DNA of 64,000 nt from Steinernema hermaphroditum (Eukaryota > Nematoda > Chromadorea > Rhabditida > Steinernematidae): positions 6,448,001 through 6,512,000 of the forward strand of contig CM059625.1 in assembly GCA_030435675.1 (NCBI GenBank). The letters are read 5' to 3'. The position numbers were made by a program, and so were the translations under genes. How positions within the stretch are numbered: position 1 is the stretch's first letter; every line of letters begins with the position of its first letter. The notes under the pieces were generated by a model. It saw only the letters and a list, made by a program, of their open reading frames with translations. It was not told the DNA's origin and searched no databases. Of this stretch, positions 41,770-55,900 are shown piece by piece.

Positions 41770-42385
41770 TCCTGCAAAACGGATCGTCTGGCCGCCGTCG
41801 CGCTGAGTCATTGCACACGAAGATAGATGCAAAGATCGGATAGTCGCTTGTTGATCAGCCTCCAAACTAAACACGGTCTGCAATGAGTTATGCTCGATTC
41901 TAACACGCCATATTTCTGAGAACAAACAAGGTACACGAGCTTAGTTTGAACATAGCCCACTTTGTACTTCTTTATAAGGTTGCGTGTGCATTCGGCAAAA
42001 CTAGAGGTTATTTGTATCACATGGAGCTGATTATTTGGTAATCTATAGACACCTTCTGGAAAGCAGTTGTGGGAAGTGAACCAATTTGATCTGTAGACGA
42101 GGGGTGTATAGTAAAGTGAACATTGCTTTGTCTTAGAAGAGGACCAATAAAGTAGTTCATCGTAATGCATTACGGAACAAACAATGAAACAGTCTCCTCG
42201 CCAACCTCATGCATATGCCGCTTCGTTCGCAACAAAGGGAAAAATTCAAATTGAGCTGAAAGAACGTAACAAAGGAAGTTCCAACGGTAATCAAGGAGAG
42301 AAATCAGTGCACTTTGAGGGCATACGATGCTAAAACTGCAAAGTGAGACGCTTTAGCAGTCCTGCAAAAGGATCGTCTGGCGGCC
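41770..42385 (+). repeat. Pair of short direct repeats
   Basis: The segments at 41,770-41,796 and 42,360-42,385 share tcctgcaaaa, then ggatcgtctgg, then ccg, differing by one indel and a few bases. On the minus strand both encode RPDDPF-like residues. They are probably remnants of a dispersed element flanking the LINE fragment. Confidence 0.45.
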
Positions 42386-42699
42386 GCTGATTCACAGCGG
42401 AAAGAGGCGACACAAAGTTTAACGGTGGCTGCAGTGCGCAAAACGTAAAACAACACATGTCACATGTCGCTTGATCCACTTCAAATGTTAGCACTTCCAT
42501 GATGCACACATCGTTACACGCTTCTTCAGTAGCTACAGGGAGGTCTGATAGACTGATAGACATTCATGCTGTTGTCTTCCACGAAGTCTCTTCCGTTGTG
42601 TGCATTCTACAACATATAGTCTATCTTCCTGTTTGGCCAACAAGAATCACGTATGTACAAATGGAAGACCGACGAGTCCGCTGGTCTGCCTGTTGTTCT

Positions 42700-42835
42700 G
42701 CCCGTACAGGACAGACAACCACGCAAAACGAAGGCCCAGAGAGGAATCGAACCCGACACTGACCGCAACGAAGGAAGCAAGTTCGCAGTGAGCCACACAG
42801 ACAGTTGAGATCTCACCACTCCACTAGAATTATGT
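42700..42835 (-). mobile_element. tRNA-derived SINE-like element or tRNA pseudogene
   Basis: On the minus strand an A-box match (tagtggagtgg, 42,826-42,816) is followed 62 bases later by a perfect B-box (ggttcgattcc, 42,753-42,743). The T-arm stem pairs poorly and no clean acceptor stem closes the structure, so it is not an intact tRNA gene. The internal Pol III promoter layout fits a tRNA-derived SINE. Confidence 0.55.
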
Positions 42836-44605
42836 CTCCGAGGCCTTGCGTTTCTTTGCAGATTTTGATTCATCTTTAGACTCTTTCGTGAGCACTATTC
42901 TTACTGCCCGCAGCGCAGTGTCTCCATACGAAAGGCCGTGAGGTCTTTCGCTCGTTTACGGCCGGTAAGATTCTTCGGTCTAACAGCCCGCAGGACTACT
43001 GGAACCTTAGCGCTAGAATCGCGCACAAACGCATGCAGCCTCGCTTTGTGTATTACTCTGTAGCCTATTTTATTTACTACAATTCATCATGGCTACCTTC
43101 AGTGATATTGATTCGAAGGTATCTTGTTGTGGATCTGATTTTTGTTGATCATCCGCCCTCATACTTGTCCCTATGATCGCCTTCCAAATGTTTTCATTCG
43201 AATGTGCTAAACAAGGAGAATACGTGACTGTGTACTCTGCAGCACTTCCAAGGTCAACTTTCGTTCACAAACAATTTTTTGTTTCCGTGGTTCATGGAGA
43301 GCGTTTGCCAACTTCCAATATCTTCTCTACAGATTTACAGCATTTCCACATATTAGATATTCCTGAATTAAGCAAGCTCTTCTTTGAATCCGTGAAAAGA
43401 GCATTCGCTGATTTGGCCTAAAGTCTAAACTAGGATAGCGTGCATATGAATTCGCGCTTAAGATAAACTTAGCAATAGGATGCTAAGTTAGTCGAATTAC
43501 ATGACCGTCTTCACATCACAACAAACCAGTACCAATTTAATCTCTAGGGTCAATGGCATTATGCCTTCTGTCCTTCAAGGCAGGGCACGATGCCGGAGGT
43601 ATTGAGCACAACGATAGCACTAGTGCGCGTGGGCTGCGAAGCGATGAAGATTGCTGAATATGGTGGAAGTGAAGTCCTTAAGCACGACGAACAAGAGACC
43701 CATCTTCATTGCAGATGTGGTCGTCGGCTTGGTCACCTGCTAAACAGGCCCATAATTTAGTTCTTACTTGATGATTGAAGAGCATCTCTAAAACTGAAGA
43801 AAAAAGAACCGTTTTGCGACAAGGTGTTAATTCTCATTCTTTTTTTTTGTTTCTTTTCTGGGGAACTTTCAAAATCTACAAAGTCACTACAAAGATTTTA
43901 TAGACATAGTCAAAGACATAGTCATTTACAATTTGCACTGCTTTTGCCCTATGAGGATTTCGTGAGAAAAAAAAACTCAAATCGCTCAATGATCGGCATC
44001 GATTTGCACAATTTTCGCAGCTGATCTAAGACTTCCCGCTTCCTTCGTCTCCCCACGTGACCGTTACACTTAAATTGATGACCGCTCATCCTTCAACTCC
44101 TCTCCATCGGTGTCTTACTGCAAGACGCCATCAATCAGGTGTGTCTCAATTAATTTACTCCCTGGAAGTGTTATGTTTTTGTTGATCAAATCGTCGTCAG
44201 TTTATCGTTCTTTAAAGATTACAGCGACAATTGTAATTAAGGCCCAAACGACTAGAAGATCGGCGGCTGACCGCAAATGCTAATGCAGGTCGCGTGCCCT
44301 TAGCAGCTGATAAAATGTCACATGTCTGTTCTTGAGTGCATCATCAGCGGCTTTACGACACGGAGCGAAACCATTTTTAGCCTCTACTGATTGAAGATTG
44401 GATCCGCTCTTGGCTTCGGCAGAGCCCGCACAAACGGGGACCGCCGTCCGTAGCTAGGCGACAAAAGAGAGTCGATAAATTTTCACAGTAAAAGAGAGCT
44501 CCATAATTTCACCATCTTTTAGGAACCTTAACAGAAATTGTAGAAACGAAACTAACCACTTTCGTATGCATATCCCAAAAAGGATGCATATCTGCTTGTT
44601 TCCAC

Positions 44606-44637
44606 CGCTATTAGTCAACAACACATCGCTATTAGTC
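44606..44637. repeat. Short tandem duplication
   Basis: The phrase cgctattagtc occurs twice, separated by aacaacacat. Confidence 0.4.
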
Positions 44638-47600
44638 GAACGATCAGACTCAGGGCATACAGTATTGTACTGACCCGAAGATGTACTTAGTGTTGTGAAA
44701 TGAAGGAAAGCAGATGGATACCGGAAAAGACAGACGCCAGATAACCGGAAAAAGCAGTAGTTGGATCTCTTTCTACAAGGAAACTAATCAAGATACGCGT
44801 TGCATATCTTCGCTCTCTATTGCCAGGTCATAAACAGCAATTTTATTTTTTATTCTAGTGGAGCCGTTTGAACTCTTGGTTTGTCGATAATCCAGGAAGG
44901 TTCTTTTTGCCGATACGTGCAATTTTACCCCGTTATCATGGCCAACCTAACCCCCGCCATGCTGTAGAAATGGTCCCGTTGAACCAATGCAGAAATGCTC
45001 CACTCAGCAAATGGCCATTTCGAATATTATCGCCCGACTTCCCGCGTTCTTGCCCAGAATGTGTGTTCGGCGCTGCTTCTGCGATAGCACCAGTTTTCCA
45101 CAATCGGTAGGGACCAAAAGTTTAACACTTAGGATGGGTGATGTCGTTGGGGCAGATGCAAGGAATGAGATGGGTTTAGCTCGGGGGATGAGATGCGTTT
45201 AGCTCTGCTAACTAATGAGGGAGTCCCTTAACTGAGTCTTCCCATGACTGATTTCTTGTGACGCTTAACCTTTAGCAACTCAAATTAACTGCCAGAGTTA
45301 CCAATATTAACAAAAGTTTCGAATTCAGTTGCTGTTATAGCGAGCGCTTCAACCTTCTCTTTAACAGTGATCACGGTGAATATGTGCCTCAAGTAAAGTC
45401 ATTTTGACCACAAAACTAAGAAATCAGTCATGATAAGACTCAGATTTCATTCATTGTTTTGAATCTGGAATGATAGGATGTGGCGCTAACCGTATAGTTT
45501 GTTCTACTTGATTCGACTGGTCACTAATGATGCGACACAAAAACTGCAAAGGGCGTAGCCGAGACCTCATATCAGTGAGTTTGATCCCATATCACGGTGA
45601 TATCATCTGGATTATTTGCGATGTGTCCAGCCTGGTTCTGTGTTAATATAAGCTGCGACAGCTACACACACAACTGGTTCTTGAACTGTATTTAAAAATA
45701 TGAAACTGGAAATTGCTGATTGAGCATTTTTCCGCTTTAGACGGGAAATTATGGCCCCCAGGTCGATGCAGCCTATGTGGTGGAAATGGTTTGCTGTCGG
45801 CAGCGGTCACATGAGTCGTTTTTTATCAGAACTTCCTAACACAAAACAGACACTACAAGTTAACTTCTTCGTAGTCTCACATTACGTTTATCGCTCCTAA
45901 TCCATAATTCTCTCGATTAAAAGGACACGTGAAAACGTTTCATTCAGAAAAAGATGTCGACACTACAACAAGATGATTGGAGTAATGATCCCGATCTTTC
46001 TCATTTGATGTAAAAAAACGCATGTACGTGTGGGAATTCATTGTCGCGGTAGTTGCTGCCCCGTTCTTTATCGTTCACAAATCTCCGTCATCACTTCTTC
46101 AATCCCAAAATGAGATAGAATTTCGAATCTGAAAACTGTTCAGTTGGACACATCGGAAACCAAGCTAAACAGAGCGAGAGGAGAAGAACAACAAGCGCGT
46201 TGTAAGAATTAGTCCGGTTTTTGAGCACCAGCGGTGCACTCACTGCTGTGGGTCGCCTGCACAAATATACTGAAAATGAATGAATTTCCTTTTGTGCTTT
46301 CGAACGACACTTCGAGTACGTTGTTCCGGTGGATAAAAAGAGAGTGTATCACAATGTTTTCTACCAGATATGGCGCCAATGATGTAATGCAGTGGACATC
46401 ACCGCGCTTCCTTTTTTCCGTCTAATCTTTTCGCTGATAATGGCACACGACCTATACGTTCGACGCCTACGAGATCACAGAAAACGTACAAATTTTGACG
46501 TTGGGTGTTCCAGTACGAAGACAACCGAAAATATCTTCAATCCAAGTTGTCAATGATATGGGTAAAGCTTCGAAGGAGTGGTGCTATCAATTACAACAGC
46601 CGTCTTTCTTTCGTTTCCACAATTAAATATTAACCGACAAAACTTAGTGCACAGAACAGTAAAATCAACAGAATTCTTGCTGTTTAGTTCACTGTTCCAA
46701 GAATCAGTTAGCAGCTTTGCATTTGCTGAACCTCTTAAATCGCTAATTTCTTTAATTGGTTTCTGTTTCAAGATTGACCTACCAACGTCACACAACGACC
46801 ATTTCGCAGAGCCTATAGGGTTTACCAGTTTCGGAACCAGCACGTGGTACTCAGCTTAAACAGGTTCCTCCAATAATAAACGAAGTGGTTCCTTTTTCTT
46901 GCTCTAATCTTCAAACCAGAGAAGCAGACCCTGTTTCGAACTGTAGAGTAACGAGACATACTTTTAAAAACAATGCACGTGTCGGAAGCTAGGACTAATT
47001 GTTATTTTTACGCCGCCGTAAGTAGAAAATAGACTCTCTTCTAGTGTACAAACACCTTTTCATGGACGACAATTTTCACATCCGTCTCGACAGTTATTGT
47101 GGCTATGAACTTCATATGTTGCGTTACGTACTTTACGCACTTGAACTTATTAGTCAGTTTAGTTATTATACTTGTACCGTCCAAAAATAAGCCTGTTCTA
47201 AAATAATCGTGTGCGTCACCACTGATACAACTGTTGGTTCTGCTGGACATCACATGACCTCTTGAGCGGTCTTATAAGTGTACCGGTCGGTAATCCGGTG
47301 CACACTATCAGATTGACACTTGCCGGAGGGTAGCAAGTACTAACTCAGCCCGATAACGGCATTATCAGCACTTTCGCTCTTCCGTAATCGATGAGCATTG
47401 TGACATTTGAGACCATCGCCCAGCGTCGTCATCAATCTTCGCTGATCAAACACAAGACTGGTTCGGCCAAGTTGCAACTTTGATCGCTTGTTTAGAGGTG
47501 CATTAAAGCGAACATTAATCAAACCATCGCGTACTACTGTCAGCGCTGATCTATTTTCGTTGTTTCTTCGACCAGAAATCTTTTTCAAGTCGGACATGAC

Positions 47601-49670
47601 GGGAAATGAACCTTGCTTTGGGTACATGATTAATTAATCAAGTGAATTTGAACGAACGCTTTTTAAGAAGAGAACTTCTGCGAAATACTATTTTTGTCAA
47701 AGGACGTAAGATCGTAGGAGTGTGTAGATAATTAATCAGCAAACAACCCACGATTTCCTGAATGAGTCATTCGCGGTAAATCACTTAAAATTGGAATTTT
47801 AAACTGTTTCTCACGAGATGTTGTTTGAAACTGGTCTTAGCCCACTGCTGTGCACTCGAAGATTTTTTTCATTGTCCATAAGTACACTTTGGAATCAGTT
47901 TGGAGAGAAATTTAGAAACGAACGCTTCTGGGAATGTATGCTACAGTCTCTTCCTCAGTTCAGCAGAATTCAAAGAAAGGAAACCCTCTGTCTGGGCATA
48001 ATTTGCACTTAGTTCCCGTAAAAAGAGTCCAATGTGAGTACCCAGTAATTGTATGTGAATTAAATGAATCTATTTGCCCTCAATCGTTAGTCTTTGCATG
48101 GACCAAGATTCAAGTGCCTCGTTACGAGAAGAACAGGAAGAACGTGAGGATTCCGAAACCAGAGCAATTAGTCTGCCCTTTAATTTCCTACACATAATTG
48201 CACTAGGAAACTCATAATGTGTGTCCTCCGCTTTGAAAATTAAGGCATAGTCAGTTTCGAGATTCGTACGGTCCATTTTTCTCACAGCATCATACATCTC
48301 TTGTGTGCAGTTAACAATTACAAAAAAAATAAATTACATGTTATCGATGCAGAATTGTGACAAAACAAATGTTAATTACCCATCGGTGTATTGCTTCTGA
48401 AGCCGTGAGTAACATGAACTGAATCCCACAATGCTGCATATCATCATGAGATGATGTGTTAGGTCGCATCATTCATCCGCTTTTTTCTTTGTTTTGAACA
48501 AAACCGCCACCAACAATTCGTCGACTCTGTGCACTTGTGAAGGAGAATGATGGAACGCCGTGACTTATTCGACCTTGAATTATGTATGTGCGTCTAAAAG
48601 AGAAAGTTGCGCATTCGGACGACGGCTGCGTCCCTCGAGAAATACCTGTTTGCAACATATGATGATAGTGTGCCGGACGCAAGCAGAAATTTCTTATCGT
48701 TCACCGTTTGCAAACACGTGCGTTCCGTTTTTTATGGCATAAATATCTCTTCGCTTCCTATCTGGCACCAACTGGACCATTTTCTGATAAACATTTGATG
48801 AAACAAACGGAGAAAAGTTTATTTTCATGCGTGCAAATTGAGGAATACACACAGTTGTAGGAAACGTTGTAAAGAGCCTGGTTATCTGCAGGAAAATAAA
48901 TTCTCTCAACACATGAATTCCACAGTTGTAGCTTCATTCCCTACACTTTCCTGTCCCTGTTGTTGTTTCGCATCGCCACGTGTTTCTAGTCTTCTTTCCC
49001 TGGCCGCTCAAAAGTAAACAAAAAGTCACATTATCGGCTGATAACCCCAAAGATGGCACTGGCGAAGAACGCGGAAAGCCTCTTAACCAGAAACAGAGGA
49101 ACGGCGCGACGATGGCGCCGTTGACGAAAGGAAAATTCACCCAAGGTCGCTCTCATCAACGGCGATTTGCATTATCAAAAGTGCATAGTTAAACTGTGTC
49201 GTTGAAAGGCACCGGCGGCGCCGTTCTCCTTGAACAGTTGGGTTCAGAAAAACGCGAGAAAAAAAAGAACGCAGAACCGCCGGACGTCTCACCTTGAACA
49301 AATCGGAAGGAGAGTTAACTGAGACAAGGAGAAATTGGAACCCTCCACGATGCACCGACGTTCTCGCATAGAGATACAAATATGTGGAGGCATCGACCGA
49401 CTAAGAAACGCAATGAAGGCATTAGCAATGAACCCCGAGACATCACTCAAAGATAGTCTGATTTCTAAGATAATTGGAGGATTTACATCTTTTTTTACAT
49501 CTACATATTTACAGAATTCTGGTTTTAGTGGAAATACAGTGACGACCCCCCGGCTTCAAAGCAAAGTAAACATTAAAACGGTCAATATCTTAAGCAACAC
49601 TTCTTTCCTTTAAAAAAAAACTTCCTCACACATCATATCTCGAAAAGCACAGGTGAGAAACGTAGATTAC

Positions 49671-49823
49671 CGTAGTCGCTGCATCTCCTCTTCCTGTGGA
49701 ACAAGGCACGACGTCCCATAAGTATGCGCTGGCTGCAAGGAGGCTGAGTCCGGAAGCAGTACAGCAGATGACATGAATCTCATCATCGAAGAGACGGATG
49801 ATTCCCGAGTTGGAGTGATTCAT
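49671..49823 (-). CDS. Candidate first coding exon, unidentified
   Basis: On the minus strand an ATG frame of 51 codons ends at a good donor (actacg|gtaatc). It begins MNHSNSGIIRLFDDEIHV and has one hydrophobic run (VICCTASGLSLLAASAYLW). The codons look natural, but I could not place any downstream exon and recognise no family. It may be a relic or chance. Confidence 0.2.
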
Positions 49824-52680
49824 TGGCTTCAGAGGGCACCTTAGAAACCACTTTCGTCATATTTTTTATAAAAAAAATAATTTTCAGAAATTTTTATATT
49901 ATTCTACATGAAATGTAAATTTCAGCTATTCATTCGGGAGGTTCTTCATAGTAAGCAGAGCTATTTTAAAATACATATGTACTGGTCAGAACATTTTCTT
50001 TGAACCGCTTAGTTCAGAGAATTTCTGCGCATTTTCACATAAATGTGGCCCCGTCCAAAGGTTATTTCGTTCTCTCTATTTTTAGGCGAAAGGTGACAAG
50101 CAGTTCCCAGTACCTTTTAGCAAGTTTGTCGACCGAACACCTGTTCATCTGCATATATGCACAATTAGGGCAAAGTCCAGGCTGCACACATTTTTTCTGA
50201 TATTTTATCACAAAACTGAAACTTCTATGCTCCGTTTCAATGTATCTTGTTTGTACAATTTGAAGGGAAAATGCCGTGGGCTATCCGTAGTAAATAACAC
50301 AATTCGGTCTGGGAAATCGACATTTATGTTTTACAGTTGAGACTACATATTCTTTGCCGTGATTCACGTAAACGGACTTTGCTTCAATTTCAATGTCATC
50401 TATTAAAAACGTTGTTGCGTCAATGCAGAGAATTGAAACAGCAAGCTATAATCAGGACTTATTGTGAGTCAATTTGGTCTCTGATCCACGCCGCAAGCAG
50501 CGACCGATGAAGTTTGAGAATCTTTGCTCGAAAGTACACAAGATGCCGGAGGACTTTCAAAAGTTCTGGTCATAATTGCATGGGGCATTAAGTTTATATA
50601 ATTTGACACTGGATAATGGCACCATCAAGTTATACATCCCCATTTTCCACTTAGCGATTGTAGGTTCTGACTGAGTAAAGGGTTCAGAGTGAAGTGCAAA
50701 GGGATCACAGCGTGACTTTCGGAATATTTGAGATTTACGAGACAGCTTAGGACTAGACATAAAGCAGGAAGGGAAACATTTCTTTTATGGGAAGTGCGGC
50801 TTTAAGAAGTTGAATTTTCAGTCGTTCATTGTGCTTGAAAGGTGAGACATGATAATCCGTATTCTATACATTCACTCTTGATCCGGCGTTTAATTCGGGA
50901 GGAGGTCGCTGTACTTCACACAAAGAAATAACATCTCGAATAAAAATTCCGATGTTATCCAGTTTCTGTCTCTTCTACTTTGCAAGGCTGACTACGAAGC
51001 TCTTCTTAGTCATCCTGATAAACAAGTTGTTCACATGAAGCTTTAAATAGTTGTGGATGGCAAGTGTGGTCAAATGTGTGTGTAGGCGATAGCCTTTCAG
51101 AAATCCGGAAGCTCAATAGTGGCTATGGAAATCGTGTGGAACCTCTTAGCATGCCGAAAAAAAATTGTAGGCAGGCTGTAATGTGTAGGCTACTTTTTCT
51201 TGCCCGGACCACTACACAACAAGTCAGAATATCACAGTCTGGATGTGGGTTTCTCTCACGCAAGAACATCAAAACAAATCCGTTTACTTCTTTCATCATT
51301 TTGTTGTGGCGGCTATATTTAATGAGATTCGGAAAGATCGTTGGGTGCAAGCCAATTGATTTCCTTAAGCATTGTTTACTTTCACAAAAGTTCGCCGAAT
51401 CATACACTCTAGTTCTCAGGTCTACGTGCCCAGGATGCCGCTAGACCAGACGACCTGATGTCCGGAGGTCGTAAGTGAATCGGAAGGGCGTCGTCGCGCC
51501 AAGTGCCGCTGCACGGTCATCACAAAAAAAAGGAGTTGCTTTTCCCAACAAAGCGCCTTCGACGACGTCAGAAGCACACGTGTCCTCAAAAAAAAGATGA
51601 TAAGATAAGGGTAAATGGCTGACAAACGCTCTGCTCAGATAGCGGCCGAAGCCGAATTTGTGCAGAGTTAATGGGTTTTCATCCAGTCATTCAAGAATCC
51701 ATTTACAAAATATTGGCTGCTGCATAGAGTCTTCTGAATGCTTTGATAGACTGATCAATAAGTCCTACCTCTCACGAACTAAAAAAGATTCTAATGGAGT
51801 GAATTTTGAGTAGAAAGACTGTAAAGAAACAAACCAAATCGAACTCGGTTCTGAAAATAGAGAATAATCGGTCAATGCAGGATCACAATGTGTGAGACGC
51901 GCTGAATTGGTTTAAACACAAACGGAAGAGTTATTACAATGGAGAATGTTTGACCACCACTAAGAACAAACCAACTTTACTATCATTACATCAGCGATAT
52001 TTGGCACTCAGAATCGCTCAGTCGTATCAGACCAAACCCTTATGTATAATCTTTAGCTTTTTGGACGGAAGGCAGAAGACTACAGAACCAGTCTCGAAGC
52101 TTATGGTTCCAAGGACAAACCACCATTCCTCCCATTTGCGATCATCTGAACCAACTTTTCTCCAACGACACCATTGTAAGACCCTTTTTGCCTTGATTGT
52201 GAGAATTATAAACTTCATTCTTTTATTTACATTGTGTTAACATTGAAAATATGTACAAGAAAATAAATACATGATTATCTACATTATGAACATTGTATGT
52301 ACAACAAAGCTGAAGATCCACTCATTGCATTTGGCAGAGAGTTTGAACATGGTTTGAGATCACAATTTATGGACAAATAAATAAATATTGTAATGGACAT
52401 TGCGAGTTACATAAAGGAACTTATTGCGAGGAGATTGCGAGAACGGAACTAACAACTAACTACTGTAGTTGGCGGTCGGCACTTGAGTCGACGGCTGCGG
52501 TGACGGGGACGGCTACGATTGGAGTTGGGCGGCACGGTTGGACGGGTGGACCTTCGGATTCGGGAGTCGGGGGACTCGGAAAGACGGCAATTCGGGGTTC
52601 GATGCCGACGAAGTGGATAGGTGACAGTGGTCATGGAGAAAAGGCCGATGTGAGGCGCGGAGCCAGAAGGCCTACCGAAT

Positions 52681-52803
52681 CTAACGGTGGGGCCTCTGGG
52701 CGCTCAGTCGGGTGTGGGTGAAGCGAGGAGCTCGGGGAGCGTTCCTCTTGAGCTCGTGACCGAGCATGTTGATGTCTTCGACGGACATAACGATGTGGAT
52801 CAT
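52681..52803 (-). CDS. Candidate 40-aa micro-ORF behind a TATA box
   Basis: The minus-strand frame reads MIHIVMSVEDINMLGHELKR then a basic Pro/Arg/His-rich tail to a stop. It lies in a GC-rich island with a TATAAAT box about 150 bases upstream, so the 5' UTR would be about 120 bases. After the stop another open stretch in a different frame (PSPPTPESEGPP) runs to about 52,460, so a frameshift, a missed intron or a sequence error could be hiding a longer protein. An AATAAA on the same strand lies near 52,220. No family recognised. Confidence 0.3.
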   Translation of the reverse strand: MIHIVMSVEDINMLGHELKRNAPRAPRFTHTRLSAQRPHR

Positions 52804-52951
52804 GGCTGCTGTAGAGTGGGTACGGTAGGCGGTTGCCTAAGGCTGAGGGGCTCTGACGAGTGGAGTTGAGTGGCACTTCGCAACAGCGACGCTGATGCGA
52901 GAATATGAGAGCGGTGATGGGAACTGATAGCGACTTCGGTGTCGCGGCTGA

Positions 52952-52958
52952 ATTTATA
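52952..52958 (-). promoter_or_regulatory. TATA box
   Basis: cctataaatt on the minus strand, immediately downstream of a GC-rich run, with a candidate start region about 30 bases on (near 52,925). Confidence 0.45.
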
Positions 52959-55900
52959 GGGGCGGCGGCCGACAGTGGCCGCTAGCGTAGTTCGAACAGG
53001 GGGAGTGAACAAGGGGCGGCGCCTACCTGCCGCTCCGCCCTCTCCCGTGTGGTCAACGCCGACACGAACGGAATTTCGTTGCACAAAAATGGGTGTAGTC
53101 GGCAACAGTTCAAGGCCCACCCACCCCGACACCGAACGGGGATTCCCTGCAAGCTGTGCAAACAAACAAGAATCTGCAAGGTGATGCAACACTAGTTTCA
53201 GTATGACTCACCGGAGTAGGAGTTCAAATGAGAACAAAAGCATATCCGGAAGTGTTTGTCCTTAGAGGGATGAGCTGTCAGAGTAAACATATAGAAACGA
53301 ATTCTGCAGTTATTCTGTTGAAAACCGGACAGGCGAACTGTGTTCTGGATCTTCCAGGATTACTCACCGCCTGCCGACCACTCTTTCTGAGAGCACAGAT
53401 CACAATTTCGGTTTCCCTATTTATTTGTTTACGCGGCTGTTGCTGCCCTCAGACGTGGGTGGTATCCAGAGAATGCAAACGCAAAAACGGCAACTGTCGG
53501 ATTTTTGCTAACTTCCACACATTCTACGCATTTTTGCCATTCTGCATTCACCCGTGCCCACAGGTGTCTGCCGTCCACAAATATCCACCGCGTTCCAGAA
53601 ATAACCCTTCGGTTCAAATTTGATGACAAAGCTGAGTAAGTTGCAACTCTTAAGGATTCTAAATGAAAAGCGGTCTTGAGAGATTCGCAAAGAGTGGAAG
53701 AACCCGGAAAAGCGAATTCAGTGAGGGAGTTAGTGTTTGCATTGTGACGTGAGTTGCTATTGAACATCGCACTCGGTATGATCTGGACTATGAATGACGG
53801 TCAGCTGCAGAAAGATAAACAGATGAGTGTCACCGCATACAGGTTGAGGGAGTGGCGTCATCGTGGTCTTTTCCACTTGCGATGCATTTCATCACCCTCC
53901 CGTCGAATGATTATCGAAATGCAACGTAGAACAGTGATTTGCTGTAACGAATTCCCCTCGGTAACCAGCAATCGCTGCTGAAACAACGGTTATCTTTCTT
54001 TGACCGTTCAATGTCGTCGGTCAGTCCGCTTGTTGGCTTTCTCTGGACAAGCTTTAGAACACTTAAGGCAAACGGTAACGCAAAAAAACGGCATTTTCAT
54101 ACAAATAAATACTTGAAACTGTACTCCATTAAATGAGATCAACCTTTATAACGCTTATTTTCCTTTCTGTTTCACGTCGCTTGACATCAATCATCTATTC
54201 GAGCTATGCGCTCAAAACTCTAATTTTAGATTAACGAATGGAAACCATCAAATAAAACATAAATTTCGTCTGAAGCGTATGCATCGTATATACGGTAACG
54301 TGGAGTTCTCCTTTCCACCATTCATAAAGTACATGGTCTTTACTACCACGGGACTGAAGATTACCGCTCTATAACCATATAACCTTTATTCCGGTCGGTC
54401 TTTGATCCAAGCAATCCTTTCAAAGAGCACAGCACTGAAAGAACTCAGACAAAGAAACTTTTTCGATCTTTTTTAATTTTGAGATTAACACATTCTTTTC
54501 ATAAGCTGTGTCATTTCGCACGGAAACAAAGGGCAGTGACTACGGTACCGTTTATGAAAATTGTCTCTATTTGACTATCGAATGATTCTGTGGGTTTTAT
54601 TGAATTCTGCTCATGGATGAGAGGTCGAACAAAACGCACTTTACTAGCAGACATTTGTTTTTATTTATTTCCCCTCGAAGGTCAAACCCTCGCGTTCACA
54701 GCCACATTCAGCGCAATGTGTGGGTTGTGGGAACCTTGAAAGTATGATAAACATTAAAGTAAACAGCCTCCGGAATTTGTCGTAACAAGTACTCGGGAAG
54801 CTGGGTCATTACGTGACGTCGCAGCTGCGTAGTTACAGTATTTTCGTGTAGACATAGGAATTACCATTGGCTTGGACAATGGTGCTTGCAGAAGTGGATT
54901 CATAAGCTACTGTTTATGCATCAACTTATGCTTTTCCCGATTGTTTTCCTCTTCGGACCTAAAAATAGAAACTCGCTGTGTCTATTTTGGCCTAGATCAC
55001 CGGGTTGATTGACAGGCACGAGGAAGGCCTATGCAGCTTGGCACGCGTTCCTTGTCCGCGGGGGAGCAGAGCTAACACCGATCTCTGGATGATCCGAGAT
55101 CGATGCGAACACCCCCTTCGCCTCGATGACGTTTTTGATCTGCGAAATCAAATAGCTGCCTTTGCTCAGTGCTATTTGTGGCAAAAAGTGAGTGAGATGA
55201 TTCGGTTCGTTATCTTCGGTGAGAAAAAAAAGGTCAGAAGAGAATCATACGACGAGTGAGACTACGCTACGGCTTCTTAATGCCCCGTCTGTCTGCTCGA
55301 TCATCCCATCGCTTTCGACGTGAGTTACGCCAGCTGGCGCCTTCGAAGAATGTGTACAGACTCACGCTGCACGAAATCGCGGAATCCGCAACGTCCTTTT
55401 TGTGACGTCTCGGGGATACACCCATCCCCGCGGGTCGCCGGGTGATGTCAGCATCTACATGACTTCGGGTAAACGCGCCAGAGGCGTTCGCATATTTTTG
55501 CAACAGCGCGTGTCTGCGGGTGGCAGCAAAGTCATTTCAAAACTCTTTTTGTGTCCGCCCGCCACGCGGAACGAGAAACGTGCACGCAGACACGCCGTCG
55601 TACCGTTTGATTTTCGATCTCTACTCCTGACCATAACAAACATTCCAGACTGGAAGGTGCAACCGGAGTCTGCAAGATATTCGGAAAGTCACGAGTTGTG
55701 CTCTTCGTTTACGTCATCACTTTCTCGCAGTCCATTTTTCTACACCGCTTCAGGAAGTGGCTTCGATGAACACAATTTCCACAAAGCTCAAATTTTGACG
55801 ACCAAACTTCAGCGGCCACCTACGCAGGCTACCGTATTCAGAAAAAGCAGCACTGCTTTCTGCGACAAAATGTCACTGCTAGACATCTTCCGGTGTCTTT

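Noticed and set aside
46550..46859. Overlapping ~95-codon frames on both strands
   Set aside because: Mirror-image open frames without domains or splice sites.
47340..47627. 95-codon minus-strand ATG frame (MYPKQGSFPVMSDL...)
   Set aside because: The composition is plausible, but there is no domain, no poly(A) signal close by and no splice support.
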